Assembly: GCA_017512625.1 (NCBI GenBank)
Contig: JAFWFB010000153.1
Coordinates: forward strand, 1-6,666
Origin: Erysipelotrichaceae bacterium
GTDB taxonomy: Bacteria; Bacillota_I; Bacilli_A; Erysipelotrichales; Erysipelotrichaceae
Direction of reading: 5' to 3'
DNA length: 6,666 bases
Below are positions 1 to 5,455 of this stretch, in pieces; the first letter of the stretch is position 1, and every line of letters begins with the position of its first letter. Below the pieces are notes generated by a model, which had not been told where the DNA came from, did no database searches, and saw only the letters and a program-made list of their open reading frames with translations. Both the position numbers and the translations under genes were made by a program.

Positions 1-927
1 GATCTCAGGGATGGCTTTGACCGTTTCGATCTGCTTGGCTGTAATTCCGCTTTCATTTTCTACTTCGACGATATAATTGTAGCTTCCTAGTTCACTTCCC
101 TGCGGCCGGTCATGGATCGTTACCAGTTCCAGTCCGGCGTTATGGATCTTTACGATGATATCATCGATCCGGCTAGCCTTGCAGGTAGCTACAAAGACCA
201 TCTGTGTCTGCATCTCTTCTTTTAGTTCTGTTTTGGAAAGGACATAGAATCTGGTCTTATTGGTATCGGTTATCTGCACATTTTCCGCTAATACGGACAG
301 TCCATAGAGATCGGCTGCACCAGGAGCTGCAATGGCTGCTATCGTCTTGTCCTGGCTTTCTGCTACATAGCTGGCAGCAGCTGCGGTACTTGACATCTCT
401 TTGACTTCAGCATCCGGCAAGTGTTCCTCCCGCCATTTCTGGCTTTGAACAAGTCCCTGCGCATGGGAGCAGACCGTCTTGATATCCTCGATGCTTGCTC
501 CAAATATGCCCATCAAAGTCTGACTGATAGGCAGTATGATCTCACCGACAACATATACCTTTTCTTCTGCGATCAGCGCATCGACATAGTTTACTACCGT
601 CCCACCCAGGGTATTTTCTTGCGGAATAACTGCGTAGTCCGCCTTACCACTTACTACTTCCGCGATGGCTTCAGGAACACTTTCCTTAGGGGAAAACGAA
701 GCCGTATCCGGGAAGAAGAACCTTGCGGCTTCCTCCGTATAGGTTCCTTCCGGTCCAAGATAACTGACCTTCGCATTATCCACGATCAATTCAGATATGT
801 TATCAGAATCCTGATCATTGTCACTGGTATTAGGAGTCGCGGTACACGAGCAAAGCGAAAAACACATCAATAAAGCAGACAATAACAGTAGTAACGATTT
901 GTTTGTTTTATTCGTATGTTTTTTCTC
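1..927 (-). CDS. Lipoprotein-type prephenate dehydratase with ACT domain (partial, 3' end outside window, start unclear)
   Basis: The frame is open from the left edge to an upstream TGA at 964-966. It shows the full prephenate dehydratase signature, an enzyme that decarboxylates and dehydrates prephenate to phenylpyruvate in phenylalanine synthesis. Counting from codon 925-927: LGPEGTYTEEAA at about residue 57, ESVPEAIAEVVSGKADYAVIPQENTLGG at about 85-109 (shown as a run of motifs: ESVPEAIA, GKADYAVIP, ENTLGG), and the catalytic TRF triplet at 225-227. A regulatory ACT domain starts at about 243, with HDRPQGSELGSYNY at 272-285 in place of the usual ESRP region. Uniquely, about 50 extra residues precede the enzyme: a basic KKHTNKTNK stretch, a leucine-rich core, a lipobox-like LCSC (Cys28) and an acidic Asn/Asp/Ser linker. 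This predicts a membrane-anchored protein outside the cytoplasm. No ATG, GTG or TTG sits at the expected start; the codon there is GAG. It could be a start-mutated pseudogene, use an odd start, or contain a sequence error. Family call sure; export inferred. Confidence 0.88.
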
Positions 928-939
928 CCTGTTCCCTTT
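925..939 (-). promoter_or_regulatory. Ribosome binding site and apparently mutated start of the prephenate dehydratase gene
   Basis: On the minus strand AAAGGG (934-939) is followed six bases later by GAG (925-927), exactly where a start codon would be expected. Starting there gives xKKHTNKTNKSLLLLLSALLM, a standard lipoprotein signal sequence. GAG is one base from GTG. Between the upstream in-frame stop (964-966) and the leucine core there is no ATG, GTG or TTG in frame. The first are a TTG and an ATG inside the hydrophobic core, both without a Shine-Dalgarno sequence and both losing the basic n-region. An ATC at 955-957 preceded by AGGTGAAGG is a weak alternative. Confidence 0.45.
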
Positions 940-1003
940 ATTAAATTTTACAACGATTAGCCTTCACCTGCTACTTATAAGGGCGATAGAAACCGCATGG
1001 CCT

Positions 1004-1035
1004 AAAAGTATAAAAGGCAGGGAATTAGCCCTGCC
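1004..1035 (-). terminator. Rho-independent terminator after the ohrR-gpx operon
   Basis: On the minus strand a perfect 7-bp GC-rich stem, GGCAGGG / CCCTGCC, with a 6-base loop is followed by TTTTATACTTTT. It lies about 57 bases after the stop of the flavodoxin-like small ORF and before the prephenate dehydratase gene, so it separates the two transcription units. Confidence 0.8.
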
Positions 1036-1092
1036 ATTTATACGATTCATGGAAATCTATCGAAGGAGATTCATTGTTTCGTAATAAGATCC

Positions 1093-1185
1093 TTATTCGC
1101 TGATGATCGATCTTGCGAATGCTGCGGCTGCAGCCAGGCGTTTGGTGTTTCCTGTCTTTGTATAATATCTGACAGCTGTTTTCAT
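1093..1185 (-). CDS. 30-residue flavodoxin-like small ORF (short or truncated flavodoxin N-terminus)
   Basis: A 30-codon ORF starts with ATG 18 bases after the glutathione peroxidase stop and has a strong GGAGG at good spacing, so it is very likely translated. The peptide begins MKTAVRYYTKTGNTKRLAAA. TKTGNT fits the flavodoxin phosphate-binding loop pattern (S/T)xTGxT that holds the FMN phosphate, and MKxAVRYY before it fits the first beta strand of flavodoxins. A TAA then stops it at residue 30, where a flavodoxin would continue for another 110 residues or more. The next bases run straight into the terminator, and I find no good continuation in the other frames. It may be the relic of a deleted flavodoxin or NrdI-like gene, or a real small protein. 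It cannot form a whole FMN-binding fold alone. Being last in the operon, it should be co-induced with the peroxidase. Confidence 0.6.
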   Translation of the reverse strand: MKTAVRYYTKTGNTKRLAAAAAFARSIISE

Positions 1186-1203
1186 TTGCTTATCCTCCAA
1201 GAC

Positions 1204-1749
1204 TTACAGGATAGCACTTACAGCTTCCTTGACTTCGTCCATGTCTACTGTTGGTTCGAAGCGGGCAACGACTTTTCCTTCGCGGTCGATCAGGAATTTA
1301 GTGAAGTTCCAGCCGACATAGGTCTTATCGCCATATTGCTTGTTATTTGCTTCTGCGTACTTATTAAGCATGGCAAATTTAAGGCCCTTGCCAAAACCGT
1401 TAAATGGCTTCTCGGATGCCAGATAGGCAAACAGAGGATCAGCGTTATCGCCATTAACATCGATCTTCGCAAACTGCGGGAAGTCGGCGCCATACTTCAG
1501 AGTGCAGAACTCATGGATCTCATCATCGCTTCCCGGTGCTTGGTTGGCGAACTGGTTGCAAGGGAAGTCCAGGATCTCAAAACCTTTATCCTTGAATTCC
1601 TTATACATTGCTTCCAGCGGTTCGTAGTGTGGAGTGAAACCGCAACCGGTTGCTGTATTGACAATCAGAAGCACTTTGCCCTGGTAATCGGAAAGGGTAA
1701 CATCGTTTCCCTGTCTGTCTTTGACTGTAAAATCGTAGATTGTCTTCAT
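1204..1749 (-). CDS. Glutathione peroxidase family thiol peroxidase
   Basis: This 181-residue cytosolic enzyme of the glutathione peroxidase family reduces hydrogen or organic peroxides to water or alcohols. The family hallmarks are present: NTATGCGFTPHYE with the peroxidatic Cys36 (cysteine, not selenocysteine), FPCNQF with Gln66 at residues 62-67, and WNFTKFLID at 147-155, whose Trp147 and Asn148 complete the Cys-Gln-Trp-Asn catalytic tetrad. Cys82 in EIHEFC sits where thioredoxin-dependent members such as yeast Gpx3 carry their resolving cysteine (36/82 numbering). Thioredoxin, rather than glutathione, is therefore the probable reductant. Length is normal and there is no signal peptide. 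The ATG is preceded by AAAGGAG. The gene follows the OhrR-like regulator by 36 bases and should share its promoter, which fits induction by peroxides. Close relatives are called BsaA or GpxA in Firmicutes. Confidence 0.95.
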   Translation of the reverse strand: MKTIYDFTVKDRQGNDVTLSDYQGKVLLIVNTATGCGFTPHYEPLEAMYKEFKDKGFEILDFPCNQFANQAPGSDDEIHEFCTLKYGADFPQFAKIDVNGDNADPLFAYLASEKPFNGFGKGLKFAMLNKYAEANNKQYGDKTYVGWNFTKFLIDREGKVVARFEPTVDMDEVKEAVSAIL

Positions 1750-1785
1750 GTCATATTCTCCTTTTGAATTCTTCCGGAAACTGCT

Positions 1786-2238
1786 TTATTCTTCAGCTTC
1801 CTTGCTCCTCTCCTGATCGAGCATCTTGTACAGGATCTGATATAGGTTGATAGCTTCCTCTGGTGTTAAATGATACTCTTTAGCAATCGCTTCCGGTACA
1901 CACATGGCATTTTCCTGAAGCTTTTCACCTGCCTTGGTCAGAGTGATCACGAGGTTACGTTCATCGCTTGCGTCTTTCTCTTTACTGATGTAGCCTTTGG
2001 CTTCCAGTTTCTTTAAAAGAGGGGCCAGTGTATTGGATTTAAGGAACAGAGCTTCACCCAGATATTTCTCATTGACCTTTTTCTGTTCCCATAACACCAT
2101 CATGACGATGTATTGGGTATAGGTAAGATCGAGTTTATCAAGCAGCGGCTTGTACTTTCTGGTTATCAGGTTTGAGACTGCGTACAGTGGGAAGCATAAC
2201 TGATTCTTCAGTCTCAACGATGCGTATCTGTCATTCAT
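1786..2238 (-). CDS. ohrR: OhrR-type MarR-family peroxide-sensing repressor
   Basis: A 150-residue winged-helix MarR-family regulator very like Bacillus OhrR, the sensor of organic hydroperoxides. The N-terminal helix has KNQLCFPLYAVS with Cys15, the reactive cysteine position of Bacillus OhrR. The three tyrosines known there to bind the cysteine sulfenate environment are also in register: Tyr19, Tyr29 (RKYKPLLD) and Tyr40 (LTYTQY). The DNA-binding part follows: helix-turn-helix LGEALFLKSNTLAPLLKKLE at about 60-79, then the wing with DASDERNL at about 88-95, typical of MarR proteins. The only other cysteine is Cys108, so both a one-cysteine mechanism using a small thiol and a two-cysteine mechanism remain possible. 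It starts at an ATG with AGGAGG upstream and heads an operon with the peroxidase. Two palindromes in its own promoter indicate autorepression. Family certain; effector inferred. Confidence 0.93.
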   Translation of the reverse strand: MNDRYASLRLKNQLCFPLYAVSNLITRKYKPLLDKLDLTYTQYIVMMVLWEQKKVNEKYLGEALFLKSNTLAPLLKKLEAKGYISKEKDASDERNLVITLTKAGEKLQENAMCVPEAIAKEYHLTPEEAINLYQILYKMLDQERSKEAEE

Positions 2239-2254
2239 CTTTCCGTCCTCCTAA

Positions 2255-2274
2255 ACATATCGCATGCGATTTGT
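2255..2274. promoter_or_regulatory. Proximal OhrR-like operator
   Basis: A 20-bp palindrome centred on ATCGCATGCGAT (2259-2270), with 9 of 10 base pairs matching across the dyad. It lies between the predicted transcription start and the AGGAGG of ohrR, so repressor bound here would block elongation or initiation. It shares its 12-bp core exactly with the second copy 29 bp upstream (centre to centre). Assignment to this MarR-family protein is inferred from position and autoregulation in the family. Confidence 0.75.
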
Positions 2275-2282
2275 TTAATTGA

Positions 2283-2311
2283 ATCGTATCGCATGCGATA
2301 TGTATTGTCAA
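2283..2311 (-). promoter_or_regulatory. Promoter of the ohrR-gpx operon
   Basis: On the minus strand a consensus -35 TTGACA (2306-2311) is followed by a 17-base spacer and TACGAT (2283-2288) as -10. The spacer is filled by a palindrome. The perfect -35 and ideal spacing suggest strong expression once derepressed. Confidence 0.75.
2287..2300. promoter_or_regulatory. Distal OhrR-like operator inside the ohrR promoter
   Basis: A perfect 14-bp palindrome TATCGCATGCGATA. It occupies the spacer between the -35 and -10 boxes of the ohrR promoter and overlaps the -10 box by two bases, the classic place for a repressor to exclude RNA polymerase. Same core as the proximal operator. Confidence 0.78.
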
Positions 2312-2347
2312 TGATTAATGCTCCTAATATTTAGTCCAGGTGGTTTT

Positions 2348-2375
2348 TTGCTATTAATTTTATAAAGAGTATAAT
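2348..2375 (+). promoter_or_regulatory. Probable promoter of the plus-strand membrane protein gene
   Basis: A perfect -10 TATAAT (2370-2375) lies 28 bases before the ATG at 2404. The -35 is weak: TTGCTA at 2348-2353 gives a 16-base spacer. It is about 70 bases from the nearest operator palindrome, so control by the OhrR-like repressor looks unlikely, though not excluded. The ribosome binding site is poor (AAGAG). Confidence 0.55.
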
Positions 2376-2403
2376 AGAGGCATATAACAAAGAGAAAACT
2401 ATC

Positions 2404-3078
2404 ATGAACCCAAAAATGTACGGAATCGAGCATTTCGGTTATCTTCTGGTGACTGGTGTTTTATTTGGCTGTTTGTTGATTATCCTCAAGCGACGGGTTA
2501 AGACCGATGAACAAATCGAACATATGTTTCATATCTTTGGAATCATCGGTTTGATCTCGGTCATGGCAAACAGGGTCTGTGTAGCCACGATGCTTGAAAA
2601 CAACCTCCTTTATCTGATACCGGAAACCATCTGTGGTACCTGCAGTCTGATAACCGCTATTGCTCTGACCTTCTTTAAAAAGAACAATAACATCCTTCAG
2701 GTCATCTGGCTTATTGCTATCATCGGGGATATCGCTACTTTTGCCTATCCGGATTTCATCGGACAGGGTAGCACGATCTTTTACTTGCCAACCATCACCA
2801 GTTTCTGGCATCATAGCTGGACAGCTTTTTCCCTGACCTGTGTATTTTTCTTCGATTATCTTAAACCGGATCTGAAAAAGGCCTGGATGCATGTCTATGC
2901 GGCTATGTATGTAGCTATCGTTGGCGGCTTTGAGATCTTTATCTGTAAATTCCCGGATGCCTTCTATCTGAAGCTTCCCGCAATCGAAGGAACCATACTC
3001 TATCTGCCATTTATGGCATTGCTTTATTTCCCTATCTATTTCATGGTGATGTATTTCATTACCAGAAGACATAAATAA
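2404..3078 (+). CDS. Seven-helix membrane protein, YwaF/TIGR02206-like
   Basis: A 224-residue, very hydrophobic protein with about seven predicted membrane helices, at roughly residues 9-29, 41-61, 66-90, 97-116, 126-151, 162-182 and 195-219. Charged loops and a basic end (TRRHK) complete it. Size, helix count, the polar ETICGTCSL stretch at 74-82 in helix 3 and the histidine-containing FWHHSWTAF at 134-142 in helix 5 resemble the YwaF (TIGR02206) family of conserved integral membrane proteins, which is related to eukaryotic TMEM164. I recognise the architecture more than the sequence. The function of bacterial members is not established; the histidines inside a helix could be catalytic or ligand-binding, which is speculation. 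It is transcribed alone, divergent from ohrR, and ends just before a terminator shared with the convergent peptidase gene. There is no signal peptide apart from the first helix. Confidence 0.7.
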   Translation: MNPKMYGIEHFGYLLVTGVLFGCLLIILKRRVKTDEQIEHMFHIFGIIGLISVMANRVCVATMLENNLLYLIPETICGTCSLITAIALTFFKKNNNILQVIWLIAIIGDIATFAYPDFIGQGSTIFYLPTITSFWHHSWTAFSLTCVFFFDYLKPDLKKAWMHVYAAMYVAIVGGFEIFICKFPDAFYLKLPAIEGTILYLPFMALLYFPIYFMVMYFITRRHK

Positions 3079-3109
3079 AAAGACAGATCCAAATGATCTG
3101 TCTTTTTTT
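3077..3109. terminator. Bidirectional terminator between membrane protein and peptidase genes
   Basis: AAAAAGACAGATC (3077-3089) pairs perfectly with GATCTGTCTTTTT (3095-3107) around a 5-base loop. The plus strand ends in a run of T (3103-3109). On the minus strand the other arm supplies TTTTTATTTAT. It lies between two convergent stop codons, so one hairpin can end both transcripts. It overlaps the last two bases of the membrane protein stop codon. Confidence 0.9.
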
Positions 3110-3120
3110 GTGATCTCTTT

Positions 3121-5037
3121 TTAGATCTTGGTGATCAGACCGACCTTTTCAAACAGACCGATCAGCAAGAGAACAGCTTCTTTCTTATCGGCACGTTTGA
3201 TCAGAGAAGTCTGACGTACGATATCGCCAACCGTGTTTTTACCATCGATCAGGAAGGTAACGGTATCGGTAATGCCCATCATTGCAAACGGATTAGGACC
3301 GATGGACTTGTTGTATTCATCCAAAGCTTCTCCGTATCCAAGATAACGGTAATCATCCAAACGGTTGATCGGGCCAACAAAGTTACGCTTATAGACTGTT
3401 GATAGATCGGTATCGGTTGGATATTCATCCTTTAGATCGTATAAAGCGATCCAGTTATCAAACATGTCAGCGACATGTTTCTTTTGAGCTGAAACGTCAT
3501 AGCCTTCAACCAGCTTGCAGGCAAAGTCGCAGCAATCCTGATAGTAATCCTTTAAAAGACACATCAGGGAACCAAACATCGTCTTGTCGATCTTGCCATC
3601 GAGGTATTCGGTAGTATAGCGTTCCTTGTCCTGCAGGATGACTTCATCCTGTTTATTAAACAGGTAAGCGACATCCTCTTTCTTGAAGCAAGCCAGATTA
3701 TAGGCGAAATTGACAGCGGTCAGACAGGAGAACTTCAATACCTGCGGATCAATGACATCCAGGGTATCGGTCGCTGTATGGTAGTTAAGATCAGGCCATT
3801 GACCCAGCATGCAACAAGGAATATTGACGCTTGGATCGCTGTAGACGGTATGATCAGATCCACCGGAGTGTGGTTCTACGCGATGGTTGGTCAAAGCTAC
3901 CGGATCGTCAGATAGGGAGAAAGCTTCTCCTTTGGCCGCATTATCCATGGCGATCATGCACAACTCGTTGATCAAGGCCGGAGTCTGATATGGGGTCTTA
4001 GTCAGGGTGATCGGACCATAGAAACGGGTCTGCTTGCCACCGACCATATCCAGGTTCATGGCACCCAATCCTTTAGCGTAATCGGTATGATCTGACAGGT
4101 AGGCGAAGGTGCCGGTAAATTCCGGGATCAGCGTCAGCTTGATGGTGTGCTGTGGAGCTTCGATCTTTCCTTCCTTTACCAGACGGTTGATGACATTCAT
4201 TGCCTCGATGGTAGCTGAAACGCCCGATGCATTGTCATTGCAGGAAGAGCGTGGATGACATAAGTGCGCTGAAAGATAGACCGTCTTATCATCCTTGCCC
4301 GGGATCGTTACTTCTACGATCTCGATATGACCATTGTAAAGACTGGCATCAATATAAGGTCTTACTTTAAGATTGCCACCATCTTTCTCTTTCTTTTCCC
4401 GGCACAGCTTTTCCAGCATGTCGCCGGTCTTTGGTGAAAGGACGAAGCCTCTGGATTCCGGTTCATTAGGTGAATGGGCGTGCCAGAAGGATGTATAGGT
4501 CAAAGAATCATAGAGATCGGAACGCTTGCGGTTTTTGGTCTCCATGATAAAGTCGGTCAAAACGCCTAAAGCACCCTTTTCAAAGAGCCAATTGTATTGA
4601 CGGATATTGCCTCGGATAAAGACGAACTTACCCGTGAAATCGATATCCTTGCAGGAATCTTCATCAGCACCTTTTTCAAGCATGATCAGTTCAACCGGAT
4701 CATTTCTGCGATCGATCGGATAGGATTTCTGAATGACTGAGATAGCTTCGGCTGAATAGTCAGCAAGACGAATCTCCGGATCAACAAGATCCAAGGTCGC
4801 TTCCTTGACAGACCACTCTTTAAACATCTTGTTTTGTAGATACCAGACATCCGGATCGGCTTCGTAAGAGAGGATCTTGGCGTCTAATCCATAATTCTTA
4901 CAGATCTTTAGGACATGGTTAGCGGCTTCACGGAACATCGGTGAAGCCTGGATGCGGTGGAAATTAGAGACTTCCTTAACGACATTTAATAATCGTTTTT
5001 CGGATACTGCTTCCCTGAAAATCAATGGTTCTTGCAT
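3121..5037 (-). CDS. M28-like zinc aminopeptidase-type protein with DUF4910/PF09940-like core
   Basis: A 638-residue cytosolic protein (no signal peptide) predicted to be a zinc exopeptidase of the M28 fold. A helical N-terminal region (1-75) is followed by a PA-like inserted domain (about 110-165, with TGKFVFIRG and GALGVLTDF). The metal core follows: AHLCHP with His258/His261, CNDNASG with Asp268, LIPEFTG with Glu306, NLDMVGG with Asp330, SGGSDHTVYSDP at 391-402 and NYHTATDT with His420. AHLCHP and a single Glu resemble the DUF4910/PF09940 aminopeptidase-like families more than classical M28, which has HxD and EE. The last 200 residues form an extra helical region and a C-terminal segment (about 592-638, FLIDGKNTVGDIV to KVGLI) that looks like a small winged-helix or PqqD-like domain. 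Substrate unknown. Start is supported by AAAGGAAGG. It is transcribed alone and flanked by hairpins. Confidence 0.8.
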   Translation of the reverse strand: MQEPLIFREAVSEKRLLNVVKEVSNFHRIQASPMFREAANHVLKICKNYGLDAKILSYEADPDVWYLQNKMFKEWSVKEATLDLVDPEIRLADYSAEAISVIQKSYPIDRRNDPVELIMLEKGADEDSCKDIDFTGKFVFIRGNIRQYNWLFEKGALGVLTDFIMETKNRKRSDLYDSLTYTSFWHAHSPNEPESRGFVLSPKTGDMLEKLCREKKEKDGGNLKVRPYIDASLYNGHIEIVEVTIPGKDDKTVYLSAHLCHPRSSCNDNASGVSATIEAMNVINRLVKEGKIEAPQHTIKLTLIPEFTGTFAYLSDHTDYAKGLGAMNLDMVGGKQTRFYGPITLTKTPYQTPALINELCMIAMDNAAKGEAFSLSDDPVALTNHRVEPHSGGSDHTVYSDPSVNIPCCMLGQWPDLNYHTATDTLDVIDPQVLKFSCLTAVNFAYNLACFKKEDVAYLFNKQDEVILQDKERYTTEYLDGKIDKTMFGSLMCLLKDYYQDCCDFACKLVEGYDVSAQKKHVADMFDNWIALYDLKDEYPTDTDLSTVYKRNFVGPINRLDDYRYLGYGEALDEYNKSIGPNPFAMMGITDTVTFLIDGKNTVGDIVRQTSLIKRADKKEAVLLLIGLFEKVGLITKI

Positions 5038-5060
5038 GATACCTTCCTTTCTTTGATCTT

Positions 5061-5089
5061 GGATATAATAATTACTTTTTATTATATCC
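5061..5089. repeat. Perfect 11-bp inverted repeat upstream of the peptidase gene, containing TATAAT boxes
   Basis: GGATATAATAA (5061-5071) and TTATTATATCC (5079-5089) are exact reverse complements separated by 7 bases. It lies 23 bases before the peptidase ATG. Each arm holds TATAAT, readable on opposite strands, so at least one is probably the -10 box of the peptidase promoter (minus-strand TATAAT at 5082-5087). No convincing -35 box precedes it, which would suit an activator or extended element. It is AT-rich and has no T-run, so it is more likely an operator or promoter symmetry than a terminator. Confidence 0.6.
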
Positions 5090-5097
5090 TCATTTAC

Positions 5098-5125
5098 AAC
5101 AAAAGCCGTTATATCTAACGGCTTT
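5098..5125 (-). terminator. Terminator of the TfoX-radical SAM-DUF4177 operon
   Basis: AAAGCCGTTA (5102-5111) and TAACGGCTTT (5116-5125) form a perfect 10-bp stem with a 4-base loop. On the minus strand it is followed by TTGTTG, so the T-run is TTTT only, plus scattered T. It lies about 46 bases after the DUF4177 stop and just before the peptidase promoter region. Confidence 0.75.
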
Positions 5126-5171
5126 GTATTAACTCCTTTTTCTTTATTTCTGTAACTTTTTTCAAACGTCT

Positions 5172-5387
5172 TTATAAAAGATAATCGCTGTAGTCTTTCT
5201 TTCTTTTAAAGATGCATACCAGACTTTTGGAAGAGCCATAGCTCTGGTTGGTATTGGTGCAGCTGACCAGTTCCCATCCTTCTTCGCCAAGTGCATTCAG
5301 ATCTTCTTCGATCAGATCGACATCGACGTTGCCGCCAAAGAATCCTCTTGTCTCAAAAGTGATAACTTTGTATTCGTATTGTTCCAT
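5172..5387 (-). CDS. DUF4177 domain small protein
   Basis: A 71-residue protein matching the DUF4177 pattern along nearly its whole length. It opens with YEYKVITFETRG, a beta strand, then a glycine loop (FFGGNVD), an acidic helix (IEEDLNALGEEGWELVS at 26-42) with the family's signature GEEGWELV, and a last strand LVCIFKRKK at 56-64. No function is established for this family; the proteins are small, soluble and cytosolic. The ATG is preceded by AAAGGAG at normal spacing. It follows the radical SAM gene by 68 bases on the same strand and precedes a terminator, so it is probably the last gene of that unit, although a separate weak promoter in the gap cannot be excluded. Confidence 0.85.
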   Translation of the reverse strand: MEQYEYKVITFETRGFFGGNVDVDLIEEDLNALGEEGWELVSCTNTNQSYGSSKSLVCIFKRKKDYSDYLL

Positions 5388-5455
5388 ATGTAATACTCCT
5401 TTAACTATCTATAAGAAATCATATTCTCTTCAATTTGTGAAGAATACTTGTATTC

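Noticed and set aside
961..1060. Possible riboswitch or T-box leader for the prephenate dehydratase gene
   Set aside because: I could not find a T-box motif or any known riboswitch core; the only strong structure is the hairpin with T-run, which is best read as the terminator of the upstream operon.
204..1084. Plus-strand open frames at 204-404, 421-873 and 818-1084
   Set aside because: They lie opposite the prephenate dehydratase frame or the intergenic region, have no ribosome binding sites and no recognisable protein features.
2461..3072. Minus-strand open frame of 203 codons under the membrane protein gene
   Set aside because: Antisense shadow: its polar, low-complexity composition mirrors the hydrophobic codons of the real gene and resembles no family.
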